Assembly: GCF_006575665.1 (NCBI RefSeq)
Contig: NZ_CP041253.1
Coordinates: 253,501-317,500, forward strand
DNA length: 64,000 nt
From: Echinicola soli
GTDB lineage: Bacteria; Bacteroidota; Bacteroidia; Cytophagales; Cyclobacteriaceae
Reading direction: 5' to 3'
Shown here: in pieces, positions 32,801-40,974 of the stretch
Numbering within the stretch: position 1 is the first letter of the stretch
How the letters are laid out: each line of letters starts with the position of its first letter
Program-made: the position numbers and the translations under genes
The notes under the pieces: generated by a model
What the model saw: only the letters and a program-made list of their open reading frames with translations
What the model was told of the DNA's origin: nothing
Databases searched by the model: none

Positions 32801-33028
32801 AGACAAGCAGATTACATCCGGTTGAAAAACTTTGAGATCGGCTATACCCTTCCAATGGAGATCGGGGAAAAGGTGGGCATTAAAAACCTCAGGGTATTTG
32901 CCAATGGCCTGAACTTGTTCAATATCATGAACAAGCTAGAAGTAATGGATCCTGAGTCCTCCAACTCAACCGGTCAATACTACCCGCAGGCAAGAGTGAT
33001 CAACACGGGGCTATCTGTTACCTTTTAA
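29834..33028 (+). CDS. SusC/RagA family TonB-linked outer membrane transporter
   Basis: Outer-membrane TonB-dependent importer that pairs with the SusD lipoprotein encoded next. The 1064-residue product has a signal peptide (cleavage near AFGQG, about residue 28), a carboxypeptidase-like N-terminal extension (about 31-110: VTGNVISSEDKLPLPGVSVLVQG, SFIGFETKSV), the TonB-box-like segment ALEEVVVVGYGEQKKE (about 112-127), a plug domain (SIAGRMPGVVAV, GSGIRIRGSNTLGNNDALIVIDG) and a 22-strand-type barrel ending in PQARVINTGLSVTF. There is no STN domain, so it is not of the FecA/anti-sigma-signalling subclass. SusD begins 13 bases downstream. Cargo cannot be predicted: no degradative enzyme or regulator accompanies it. 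Confidence 0.95.
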   Translation: MTQTLRKLRVLLLCLFFSASWQMVAFGQGKEVTGNVISSEDKLPLPGVSVLVQGTTRGAITDLDGNFSINLNEGEDVLTFSFIGFETKSVAVANQSEISVTLNPDMQALEEVVVVGYGEQKKETVTGSVTAVKGTELAKSPATNISNSIAGRMPGVVAVNRSGEPGYDGSGIRIRGSNTLGNNDALIVIDGIPARAGGFERLNPNDIESISVLKDASAAIYGSRAANGVILVTTKRGRSGKPELSYQFNQGWAQPTVIPDLANAAQYTQMLNDLSVYELPVDEWQAANDAYKNTGVYTRPNGQERAAPYTPEDIAAYRAGNDPWNYPNTDWYDATLKEWSPQSKHNLQLIGGSENVKYLASLGYQNQDAYYKNSATGYKQYDLRINLDAKINDYVSLKLGVLGREEFRFFPTRGAGAIFRMQMRGKPHQPAFWPNGLPGPDIENGENPVVITTNETGYDRDKRDYFQSNGELTIKIPGVEGLKFIGTAAVDKLSRDIKRWETPWTLYERGSGFEEDGVTPVLVPSQRGPADPRLRQEHFNQLNILLGGVLSYEKTINEDHKLNILAGTNRETEEGDDFFAFRRYYLSTTIDQLFAGGELEKDNGGDAYERARLNYFGRVAYNYKEKYLAEFLWRYDASYIFPENTRFGFFPGIMLGWVASEEDFFKNAIPGLEFFKIRGSWGQMGNDQVYYDSNDDGTQTLQEYQFLSTYLFDSYIINGVETKTLYESRVPNPAITWEIANNANIGIEGQLLDGKIYFEFDYFYNKRTNILWRKNASVPQTTGITLPAENIGEVANSGFDALMGYRGRTSGGFNYSVSVNGGYAKNKILFWDEPPGAPDWQLSTGKPMNTFLVYQYDGVFPDQQSIDNEDLDYSAITNELRPGDMRYVDYDNDGAITPDDRVRMDQNNIPLFQGGMNITASYKNFDLSILLQGAFGARQYVSAGESGNIGNYLLDIYENRWTVDNPSSEHPRIANRSDQYYSNGNTYWFRQADYIRLKNFEIGYTLPMEIGEKVGIKNLRVFANGLNLFNIMNKLEVMDPESSNSTGQYYPQARVINTGLSVTF

Positions 33029-33041
33029 ATCCTAAACTGAC

Positions 33042-34910
33042 ATGAAAATGAATAAATTCAAAAACATAACCTATCTATGCCTCCTGGCAGTGAGCTTATG
33101 GGTCATGTCCAGCTGTAATGCAGATTTTGTTAATACAGTCCCTTTGGAAGAGGTGAACTCTGAAGATGTATGGTCAGACCCGGCCCTTGCAGAAGCTGCA
33201 GTCACTGGCGCATATGCCGGCCTGGGCCAAGGAGGTTTTAATGAGCAAATGCTAGCTTCTCTTACCGATGAAGCCATCTTTACCCACCCTGGAAGAGATA
33301 TTACCGTCATTACCGAAGCCAGATCCAATCCTGCAGAACCTGGCTGGATCAATAACACCTTGGAATGGGGCAATATGTACAGTAATATCAGAGCATGTAA
33401 CGTAGCTATCGAAAACCTCACCGAGCCGTTATTTACAGATCAGGACTTAGCTGACCGACTGATGGGAGAGGCCAAGTTTATGCGCGCCTATTACAGCCAC
33501 CAACTATTGCGCTACTACGGTGGTTTTCCAATTGTGGACAGGGCCTATGAATTGGGCGAAGATTCTTATGAAATCCCCAGAAATACCTGGGAGGAATGTA
33601 TCGATTTCATCGTCGGAGACCTGGATGAGGCAGCCACCTTATTGGAAGGCAAATCCATGGATTCCGGTAGGGCAAGTAGAACAGCCGCGCTGGCCCTAAA
33701 ATCCAGAATTCTGCTCTACGCCGCCAGTGACCTGCACGACATCCCTACGGCTTCCGGTCAGTCCAGCTTGATTGCCGGTTATGCCAATCCCGAATACTTG
33801 GGATACACTTCCGGCGATCGCATGTCCAGGTGGCAAAGGGCAAAAGATGCTGCCAAGGCAGTCTTGGACAATGACGAAGGTAACTTACTCAATCTCTCGG
33901 CTCCCGTCTCCCAGGAAGAAGGAATCCAGAATTATATGAACAATTCACTTTCTAAAAACGGTGGTGAGGAAGAACTGATCTTTGCGCGGTATTTTATCAA
34001 TGCAAAGCAAGAAGACGGTGGACGTCAAGGCCTGTTCAATGGGCCGAACGGCTATAACAACTGGGCCGGGAACACGCCGATTCAGCATTTTGTGGATGAC
34101 TATGAGATGATGGACGGTACGGAGTTTGACTGGGACAATTCAGAGCATGCCGAAGCCCCTTATAAAAACAGGGATGCACGCTTCTACGCTTCCCTGCTCT
34201 ACGACGGGGCCCAGTGGAAACCACGGTCATCAGCCAATCAGTCCAAAGACCCTCTGGGACAAATCCAGACCGGACAATATGAAATCACACAAAACGGATC
34301 AATCGTAACCCATTTTGGGCTGGATACCCGTAACAGCTCCATTGAAGACTGGAACGGCTCTTACACCGGCTACTATATAAGAAAATTCACCGATCCGGAT
34401 CCTGCCATCGTAGACCAAAACACCTGGCAGGAGATTCCATGGCCTTTCTTGCGCTACACTGAAGCGGTATTGAACTATGTGGAAGCCTGTATCGAACTTG
34501 GTCAGGAAGAAGAAGCTCGCACTTGGTTAAACAGAATCCGCTACCGCGTAGGCATGCCCGCCATCAACGACTCCGGTGAAGCCCTTATGGAGCGTTACCG
34601 CAATGAACGACGTGTCGAAATGGCCTACGAAGAACAACGCTACCATGACTGTCGCCGCTGGATGATTGCAGATGAGACCTTGGGAAGGAAGGCCAACGGC
34701 ATCAATATCGTGGGAGAATTCAAATCAGGCCAAAGCTTGGAACTCTACCGATATGATCCTGAGATATACGATTATTCCTATCAAGTCACACCTATTGACC
34801 CGGGTAAGGAAAACCGTCAATGGCTGGATAAAATGTACTTCCTGCCAATTCACCAAAACGAGATGAACAGGAACGCCAAACTCGTACAGAACCCAGGCTA
34901 CACCGAATAA
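33042..34910 (+). CDS. RagB/SusD family nutrient-binding outer membrane lipoprotein
   Basis: Surface lid lipoprotein of the SusCD importer. The 622-residue product has a lipoprotein signal with lipobox VMSSC (Cys25), the SusD N-terminal pattern (ADFVNTVPLEEVNSEDVWSDPALAEAAVTGAYAGL), the TPR-like helices around AKFMRAYYSHQLLRYYGGFPIVDRAYE, and the C-terminal SusD_RagB signature (PFLRYTEAVLNYVEACIELGQEEEARTWLNRIRYRVGMP, RYRNERRVEMAYEEQRYHDCRRW). It is 13 bases after susC and followed by a strong terminator at 34935-34980. The ATG at 33042 is used; a second in-frame ATG lies two codons in. Confidence 0.95.
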   Translation: MKMNKFKNITYLCLLAVSLWVMSSCNADFVNTVPLEEVNSEDVWSDPALAEAAVTGAYAGLGQGGFNEQMLASLTDEAIFTHPGRDITVITEARSNPAEPGWINNTLEWGNMYSNIRACNVAIENLTEPLFTDQDLADRLMGEAKFMRAYYSHQLLRYYGGFPIVDRAYELGEDSYEIPRNTWEECIDFIVGDLDEAATLLEGKSMDSGRASRTAALALKSRILLYAASDLHDIPTASGQSSLIAGYANPEYLGYTSGDRMSRWQRAKDAAKAVLDNDEGNLLNLSAPVSQEEGIQNYMNNSLSKNGGEEELIFARYFINAKQEDGGRQGLFNGPNGYNNWAGNTPIQHFVDDYEMMDGTEFDWDNSEHAEAPYKNRDARFYASLLYDGAQWKPRSSANQSKDPLGQIQTGQYEITQNGSIVTHFGLDTRNSSIEDWNGSYTGYYIRKFTDPDPAIVDQNTWQEIPWPFLRYTEAVLNYVEACIELGQEEEARTWLNRIRYRVGMPAINDSGEALMERYRNERRVEMAYEEQRYHDCRRWMIADETLGRKANGINIVGEFKSGQSLELYRYDPEIYDYSYQVTPIDPGKENRQWLDKMYFLPIHQNEMNRNAKLVQNPGYTE

Positions 34911-34934
34911 CCCTAACCTATTGTTTTTTCATCT

Positions 34935-34980
34935 AAAAGAATCTATACCATCTAAAGCAATGGTATAGATTCTTTTTATA
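34935..34980 (+). terminator. Strong intrinsic terminator after susD
   Basis: A perfect 14-bp stem AGAATCTATACCAT (34938-34951) / ATGGTATAGATTCT (34960-34973), extendable by three A-T pairs, has an 8-base loop and is followed by TTTTATATTT. It begins 25 bases after the susD stop and lies only 29 bases before the next gene, so it should sharply reduce read-through from susCD into the FG-GAP gene. Confidence 0.88.
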
Positions 34981-35008
34981 TTTAAATTCCAAACCCAACA
35001 ATACCTCT

Positions 35009-38000
35009 ATGCTAAAACGTTACCCCCAATTGGTCTGTCTTGGCTTGCTCTGCGGTATGCTCATAAACTGTAGTCAGCCAGAAGAAAGTACCGCACCGGA
35101 CATCCCACCGTTATTCACCCTTCTCTCCTCCTCCCACACGCAAGTCTCCTTCAAAAACCAACTCACCGAAGGACTCAATACCAACGTCCTGATGTACGAA
35201 TACTTTTACAATGGCGGTGGTGTGGCCATCGGTGATGTAAACGGCGATGGTTTGGACGATATTTATTTCACCGGAAATATGATCGCCAACAAACTTTACC
35301 TGAACAAGGGTCAGATGACGTTTGAAGATATCACTACCGGCTCTGGCACCGCCGGACGGAATAGTCCCTGGAAAACCGGCGTCACCATGGCAGATGTAAA
35401 CGGAGACGGCAAACTGGACATCTACGTTTGTTACTCTGGCAACCTGAGGCCGGAAAAACGAAAAAATGAACTGTATATCAATGAAGGCAATGAAGATAAC
35501 GGCCATCCAAAATTCTCAGAACAAGCTGAAAAATTCGGTATTGCCAGCAGTTCCACCAGCACACAAGGCATCTTCTTTGACTACGATAAAGATGGAGACC
35601 TGGACTTGTTCCTTCTCAATCACAACCATAAATCACTTCCCATATTGGATGAAGCCAGCACCACTGCCATCATGAAAGAAAAAGATCCAGCAGGATCGCA
35701 GCTTTTCAAAAATGACAAAGGAACATTCACCGAAGTAACAGAAGCTGCTGGCATCCAAAACTCGGCACTTTCCTATGGGCTGGGTGCTGGAGCTGCAGAT
35801 ATCAATGGTGACGGATGGACAGACTTATACATCTGCAATGACTACACCGCGCCCGATTACCTGTACATCAACAACCAGGACGGTACATTCACCGACCGCA
35901 TTGGCAATAGCATGGGACACACTTCCCACTTCTCTATGGGCAATGATGTAGCTGATGTAAACAATGATGGGCTTCCAGACCTCTTTACACTGGACATGCT
36001 TCCTGAAGGCAATGAACGCCAAAAACTACTCATGGCCCCTGACAATTATGAGAAGTTTGACTTCAAGGTAAATATGGGCTTCCACCACCAGTACATGCGA
36101 AACATGCTGCAGGTAAACAACGGCAACAGCACATTTAGTGAAATCGGCCAGCTATCGGGGATTTCCAATACGGACTGGAGCTGGTCGGCCCAATTTGCTG
36201 ATTTTGACAACGACGGTTGGAAGGATCTCTATATCACCAATGGCTACTTGCGCGACTACACCAATATGGACTTCCTCAAATTTATGGGGGATTATGTCCA
36301 AAACAATGATGGTAACATCAGACGTCAAAATGTACTGGAGCTGGTAAAGCAAATCCCCTCTTCCAACCTCCACAACTACATGTTCAAAAACAACGGAGAC
36401 CTTACCTTTGACAAGGTGAGCAAAAGCTGGGGGCTGGATTATTTATCCAATAGCAACGGTGCGGCCTATGCTGATCTAGACAATGACGGTGACCTTGACC
36501 TTGTGGTAAACAATATCAATTTGGAAGCTTTCATTTTCGAAAACCAGGCAAACATGCAGCTTTCCAATAGCTACCTGAAAATCAAGCTGAATGGAGAAAA
36601 ATCGAACAAATTCGGATTGGGCACTAAGGTCACTCTATACGATGAAGGGAAGACCCTATTTCAAGAACAGATGCCCGCCCGAGGCTATCAATCCAGCGTT
36701 TCTCCCGTGCTCCATTTTGGACTGGGAGAAACCGAATTTATCGATTCCCTGCAGGTGAAATGGCTGGGAGGGAAAGCCCTGACCGTCCGAAACATCGCCA
36801 CCAATCAACTGATCACGCTCAACGAATCTGAAGCAGAAACCCTTGATCTTGATAAAGAACCGCCAGCACCACTTTTCAAAGAAACCAACGCTCCTTTCAC
36901 TGTTAAGCTGACCCAAAACCAGCTCAATGACTTCAAACGACAGCCACTGATCGTGAATCCACTTTCCTTTGAAAGCCCTTCCCTGGCCAAAGCAGATGTC
37001 AATGGTGATGGATTAGAGGACATTTTTGTAGGTGCAGGCTCTGGTGACATTTCGAAGGTCTTTATCCAGCAAAAGAACGGGCAATTTATCACAAAAGGAG
37101 AAGACGAGTTTGCTTTGGATAAAGAAAGTGAAGACAGCTATGCTGAATTTGCGGATGTCAATGCAGATGGGTTTCCAGACTTGTATGTTTGCAGTGGCGG
37201 TTACGGTAATTTTATGCCTGCCGACACCAAACTTCAGGATCGACTTTACCTTAATGACGGAAATGGAAATTTCAAAAAACAATCCCCATCCTTACCAGAA
37301 ATGCTGACCAGCACCAGCTGTGTCACCTTCCTGGACATAAATGGAGACCAAGCACCGGATATTTTCGTGGGAGGCCGAACAGTACCTGGAAAGTATCCTG
37401 AAATCCCCCGGAGTTATCTACTTGTCAATGACGGCAAAGGAAACTTTACCGATCAAACTGCCACCGTGGCTCCTGCATTGGTCAATCCAGGCATGATCAC
37501 AGATTCGGCACTGGCTGATCTTAATATGGATGGCAAACCTGAACTACTTACTGTGGGAGAGTGGATGCCGGTTCAGGTTTTCACCGTTGGCAAAGGGAAA
37601 TTAGAAGAAGTCACCAACCAATATTTTGACAAGGAATACAGTGGCTGGTGGAATGCCATCCATATCGATGACCTAAATGGGGACCAAAAACCTGATCTGG
37701 TATTGGGAAACCAGGGAACCAACGCCCAAATCCATGCCAGTGACGATGAACCAGCCAGTTTAATCTATAAGGATTTTGACCAAAATGGCTCCTTGGACCC
37801 TATCCTGTGCTGTTATATTCAAGGGGAAAATTATCCTTATGTCACTCGAGACGAACTACTGGATCAAATGGCGAAAATGCGCACACGCTTTCCTGACTAT
37901 AAAAGTTATGCCAGTGCTAAGATCGAAGACATCTTCACCAATGAAGAGCTTAAGAACAGTAAAACACTTACCGCAAACCATCTGGCAACGGCCCTCTTCC

Positions 38001-38347
38001 TGAGCACAGCGTCACAAAAGTTATCCTTGGCCAACTTACCAATACAGGCTCAAAACAGCCCCGTCATGGCCATCGCCAGCGGAGACATGGACAACGACGG
38101 AAACAAGGACATTCTCCTCTGTGGTAACATCGAAAATGCAAGGCTTCGGTTTGGGAAATATGATGCCAATTATGGGCTTTTGCTAAAAGGCGATGGAAAA
38201 GGCAACTTTATAGACTTATCTCAGGCCCGTTCGGGATTCTCCCTGAAAGGTGATGTAAGAAGCATCCTTTCACTACAGGAGAAGTGGATCTTTGGGATCA
38301 ACCAAGAAGGAATTGTCACTTATGCCAAAACCAACAACACCAATTAA
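35009..38347 (+). CDS. FG-GAP/VCBS repeat lipoprotein with central ASPIC/UnbV domain (CRTAC1-like)
   Basis: Large surface or periplasmic lipoprotein of unknown function. The 1112-residue product has lipobox LINC (Cys21). A first set of FG-GAP/VCBS blades (about 70-510) shows Ca-binding loops such as DVNGDGLDDIYF, DVNGDGKLDIYV, DYDKDGDLDLFL, DINGDGWTDLYI, DFDNDGWKDLYI and DLDNDGDLDLVV. An ASPIC/UnbV domain follows (about 530-615: LGTKVTLYDEGK, ARGYQSSVSPVLHFGLG, VKWLGGK). A second set of blades (about 655-1100) has DVNGDGLEDIFV, DVNADGFPDLYV, DLNGDQKPDLVL and a conserved NYPYVTRDELLDQMAKMRTRFP segment. Such proteins resemble seven-bladed integrin-like propellers used in binding. The haloperoxidase gene follows after 13 bases, so the two are surely cotranscribed. 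Confidence 0.92.
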   Translation: MLKRYPQLVCLGLLCGMLINCSQPEESTAPDIPPLFTLLSSSHTQVSFKNQLTEGLNTNVLMYEYFYNGGGVAIGDVNGDGLDDIYFTGNMIANKLYLNKGQMTFEDITTGSGTAGRNSPWKTGVTMADVNGDGKLDIYVCYSGNLRPEKRKNELYINEGNEDNGHPKFSEQAEKFGIASSSTSTQGIFFDYDKDGDLDLFLLNHNHKSLPILDEASTTAIMKEKDPAGSQLFKNDKGTFTEVTEAAGIQNSALSYGLGAGAADINGDGWTDLYICNDYTAPDYLYINNQDGTFTDRIGNSMGHTSHFSMGNDVADVNNDGLPDLFTLDMLPEGNERQKLLMAPDNYEKFDFKVNMGFHHQYMRNMLQVNNGNSTFSEIGQLSGISNTDWSWSAQFADFDNDGWKDLYITNGYLRDYTNMDFLKFMGDYVQNNDGNIRRQNVLELVKQIPSSNLHNYMFKNNGDLTFDKVSKSWGLDYLSNSNGAAYADLDNDGDLDLVVNNINLEAFIFENQANMQLSNSYLKIKLNGEKSNKFGLGTKVTLYDEGKTLFQEQMPARGYQSSVSPVLHFGLGETEFIDSLQVKWLGGKALTVRNIATNQLITLNESEAETLDLDKEPPAPLFKETNAPFTVKLTQNQLNDFKRQPLIVNPLSFESPSLAKADVNGDGLEDIFVGAGSGDISKVFIQQKNGQFITKGEDEFALDKESEDSYAEFADVNADGFPDLYVCSGGYGNFMPADTKLQDRLYLNDGNGNFKKQSPSLPEMLTSTSCVTFLDINGDQAPDIFVGGRTVPGKYPEIPRSYLLVNDGKGNFTDQTATVAPALVNPGMITDSALADLNMDGKPELLTVGEWMPVQVFTVGKGKLEEVTNQYFDKEYSGWWNAIHIDDLNGDQKPDLVLGNQGTNAQIHASDDEPASLIYKDFDQNGSLDPILCCYIQGENYPYVTRDELLDQMAKMRTRFPDYKSYASAKIEDIFTNEELKNSKTLTANHLATALFLSTASQKLSLANLPIQAQNSPVMAIASGDMDNDGNKDILLCGNIENARLRFGKYDANYGLLLKGDGKGNFIDLSQARSGFSLKGDVRSILSLQEKWIFGINQEGIVTYAKTNNTN

Positions 38348-38360
38348 ACCCCTGATCATT

Positions 38361-39713
38361 ATGAAACGCATTAGTTTTCGTCTAGCTTTTATCGCATCCC
38401 TCAGCGTAGTAATCGGCTGTAGTACAGACAAAAAAAAAGCACCTGAACTACCCACCAAATACATTGGTGAAGTCGCCGAGCAAATGACAGAGCTGATGAT
38501 CCATGATGTCACCAATCCCCCATTGGCGGCACGGTTCTTTTCGTATGCCTGCCTCACGGGCTATGAAATTGTGTCCCAAAATGACTCCTCGCTGACGGAT
38601 TTACACGGGATTATCAATCAATACCCGGACATCAAAAAGCCATCCGGCTTCTCTGAACAGGCATATCAATTAAGTGCGATACTGGGCATGATCCAGACGG
38701 CAAAGACCATTCAGCCATCTGGAACTGAACTTCAAGAATATGAAGATACGCTGCTGGACAGTTGCAGGGAAATGGGATATTCTGAAGAGACCATCAAACA
38801 TTCCTTAGCTTATGCCAAAGCTATGACCAAAGCGGTCTTAAACTATGCCAAAACCGATGGCTATACCCTCATCAGCAACTATCCCCGTTATACCCCTTTG
38901 GGCACCCCGGGAAGTTGGTACCCTACTCCTCCTGGGTATTTTGCCCCGGTAGAGCCTTATTTTGACACGGTCAGGCCATTCTTTCTTGATTCAGCAGCCC
39001 AGTTCAAACCACTCGCGCCGATAGCCTTCTCAGAAGGTAAAGATTCTGAATTTTATACAATCACCAAAGAGGTCTATGACGTAGAAATGTCCGAAATAAA
39101 CAAAGAAATTGCTGCATTTTGGGACTGTAACCCCTTTGCTTTACAGGACAATGGCCACCTGATGGTGGGAATGAAGAAAATCTCTCCAGGAGCACATTGG
39201 ATGGGGATCACCAACATCGCCTGTCAAAAAGCAACACTTTCCTTTACGGAATCCATGAAAATCCACACCATGGTGGCCACCACATTAATGGATGGATTTA
39301 TTGCTTGCTGGGATGAGAAATACCGTAGTAACCGCATCCGCCCCGAAACGGCCATTAGAAAGTACATAGACCCCACATGGACACCTTTTTTGCAAACGCC
39401 ACCTTTTCCGGAATACCTGAGTGGACACTCTACCATTTCCACGGCAGCAGCGGTCGTCCTTACCCACTATTTCGGGGACAATTTCAGCTATTCGGACACC
39501 GTCGAGGAACGCTATGGACTGAAAGCCCGGGACTTCACCTCCTTTAACCAAGCAGCCAACGAGGCCGCCATTTCAAGGCTCTATGGCGGGATCCACTTTA
39601 TGGATGCCATCACCAGGGGCCAAAAACAAGGAAAGGAAGTAGGGAATTGGGTGATCAAGAAATTTTCTCCCTCCAAGCAAAATCAAGCAGGAGCTGCCCA
39701 CGCGATGAAGTAA
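38361..39713 (+). CDS. Vanadium-dependent haloperoxidase / PAP2-superfamily lipoprotein (copy 1)
   Basis: Member of the vanadium haloperoxidase and type 2 phosphatidic acid phosphatase superfamily, which binds vanadate or phosphate in the same pocket. The 450-residue product has lipobox VVIGC (Cys20). All core residues are present: K-x6-RP in EKYRSNRIRPE (Lys320, Arg327), SGH in PEYLSGHST (Ser354, His356) and R-x5-H in SRLYGGIHF (Arg406, His412). The mid-region motif PGSWYPTPPGY...DSAAQFKPLAP is shared with copy 2. The ATG at 38361 was chosen because it gives a lipoprotein signal and starts 13 bases after the upstream stop; a longer frame overlaps that gene. Oxidation of halides or dephosphorylation are both possible; sequence alone does not decide. 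Confidence 0.9.
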   Translation: MKRISFRLAFIASLSVVIGCSTDKKKAPELPTKYIGEVAEQMTELMIHDVTNPPLAARFFSYACLTGYEIVSQNDSSLTDLHGIINQYPDIKKPSGFSEQAYQLSAILGMIQTAKTIQPSGTELQEYEDTLLDSCREMGYSEETIKHSLAYAKAMTKAVLNYAKTDGYTLISNYPRYTPLGTPGSWYPTPPGYFAPVEPYFDTVRPFFLDSAAQFKPLAPIAFSEGKDSEFYTITKEVYDVEMSEINKEIAAFWDCNPFALQDNGHLMVGMKKISPGAHWMGITNIACQKATLSFTESMKIHTMVATTLMDGFIACWDEKYRSNRIRPETAIRKYIDPTWTPFLQTPPFPEYLSGHSTISTAAAVVLTHYFGDNFSYSDTVEERYGLKARDFTSFNQAANEAAISRLYGGIHFMDAITRGQKQGKEVGNWVIKKFSPSKQNQAGAAHAMK

Positions 39714-39949
39714 ATGACATATTGAATAGCAGCTTAAACTGATAGCTATGGTCTTCCCCAGACAGACGTGAACTATTCTCAAGAAGGCTGAAGAGGGATG
39801 TCACTCGCCACAACAAGGCCAAATGATGGCACTGACCCCTGACTCTACCTGATCGACAGACAGGCTCGCTCGGTATGACATCTTCGTAAGTACCATATCA
39901 TAACGGAATTGGGGTATTCCCTTCGGGGTTGCTAAATCTAGCCGTGTTT

Positions 39950-39981
39950 TCATCGTCCAAGGATCGATTCTTGGACGATGA
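39950..39981. repeat. 12-bp perfect inverted repeat with 8-base loop
   Basis: TCATCGTCCAAG (39950-39961) and CTTGGACGATGA (39970-39981) pair perfectly around GATCGATT. No T-run follows on either strand, so it is not a standard intrinsic terminator. It sits among other palindromes and may be part of a REP-like repeat. Confidence 0.75.
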
Positions 39982-40138
39982 ATGGTTAAATCCCACCTAA
40001 TCCCTTGTTAATGATCCCTATTATCAGAAAATCGCTTGTAGCCATTAAGGCTGAAAGCCCAGCCCAGTTCTTCCATCTATCCAAATATATGCACAGGAAG
40101 ATTTTTAGCTGGTCTTACAGGCCGCACATCACCTATTG

Positions 40139-40184
40139 GCCCAATGCGTGTCATTGGGCTGGATTAAACATCCCCTTCGGGGGA
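40139..40184. repeat. Two adjacent hairpins (GCCCAAT/ATTGGGC and CCCC-ttcg-GGGG)
   Basis: A 7-bp stem at 40139-40145/40153-40159 is followed 11 bases later by TCCCC-ttcg-GGGGA (40171-40184) with the very stable UUCG tetraloop. Paired hairpins of this kind are typical of REP/BIME-type intergenic repeats in Bacteroidota. Confidence 0.65.
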
Positions 40185-40726
40185 GTAATTTAAAAACAAT
40201 TTCCCTGACCCTTTTTGGTAAGTTGATATATTCCTATAACCGCAGAAAGGGTTAATATGCACAACCAATGGTCAGTTGTCCACCCCTTGAGAATCGGCAA
40301 TTAGACCTGTTGTTCATAAAACCATTAATTTTGCTCATGCTTGGTAAATGCGTTTGCCCTAAGGACAGTGACGTTTTTTTTAAATCGAACTGAAGTTATC
40401 TGTTCATTTCAACAGAAAAGTCCTATGGCCAGATGTTATCAACCTTAAAAAACACAAATATTTACAGTAATTTTAATGGTTATAATCATCAATCATTAGT
40501 GATAAATACCAAATAATGTTTTTATTTCAAAACGATCAAAAATGAACATTTTTCAAATTGAAATCGATTTCATCAATCAAAATGTAAATATCCGTTTATT
40601 ATTTTCACCAAATCAATAAAACTTACGGGGTATATTTAAAATAATGACATAAAAACGATAAAATAAAAGAATAAAATCTTCTCATCAATCCCATTAACAA
40701 TATTATATTGCGAAAATATATTAGAC

Positions 40727-40754
40727 AGTATTTTTACTTAAACCTAAAAATACT
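40727..40754. repeat. 10-bp perfect inverted repeat in the AT-rich upstream region of haloperoxidase 2
   Basis: AGTATTTTTA (40727-40736) and TAAAAATACT (40745-40754) pair around CTTAAACC. The segment AAACCTAAAAATACTATCAA is partly repeated at 40949-40969 as AAACCTAAATAGTATTATCAA. This may be an operator pair or a transcript structure. Confidence 0.55.
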
Positions 40755-40913
40755 ATCAAAAAACCATCTATCTAGAGTGGCAGCAATAAAGGTCTCAGCT
40801 TCAGGGCCATTCCTCTTTCCCGTTCCGGAATTTCAATAGAAGGTAAAACAAAAGGAATATCGCCCATTGACATACAAGGAACTACACATTAGCTGGTCAT
40901 CAGAAACAATGAT

Positions 40914-40934
40914 ATACCGAAGTTATTTCGGTAT
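40914..40934 (+). promoter_or_regulatory. 8-bp inverted repeat 40 bases before haloperoxidase 2
   Basis: ATACCGAA (40914-40921) and TTCGGTAT (40927-40934) are perfect arms around GTTAT. The position, just upstream of the start codon at 40975, suits an operator or a 5' UTR hairpin. There is no T-run, so it is not an obvious terminator. Confidence 0.45.
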
Positions 40935-40974
40935 AATCCGCTGCTCTAAACCTAAATAGTATTATCAATTAATC

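Larger units (their letters stand above)
39714..40974. other. 1.26-kb gene-free, palindrome-rich region between the two haloperoxidase genes
   Basis: No credible gene. The first half (to about 40200) carries several palindromes: GATGTCA (39797-39803) / TGACATC (39876-39882) bounding 86 bases; a 12-bp perfect stem at 39950-39981; GCCCAAT/ATTGGGC at 40139-40159; and a UUCG-type TCCCC-ttcg-GGGGA hairpin at 40171-40184. The second half is AT-rich (about 40400-40800) and holds hairpins at 40727-40754 and 40914-40934 close to the next gene. The first half looks like accumulated dispersed repeats, the second like a long upstream regulatory region. Confidence 0.7.

Noticed and set aside
38292..38360. 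Upstream start for haloperoxidase 1
   Set aside because: It overlaps the FG-GAP gene and destroys the lipoprotein signal position; the ATG at 38361 is better.
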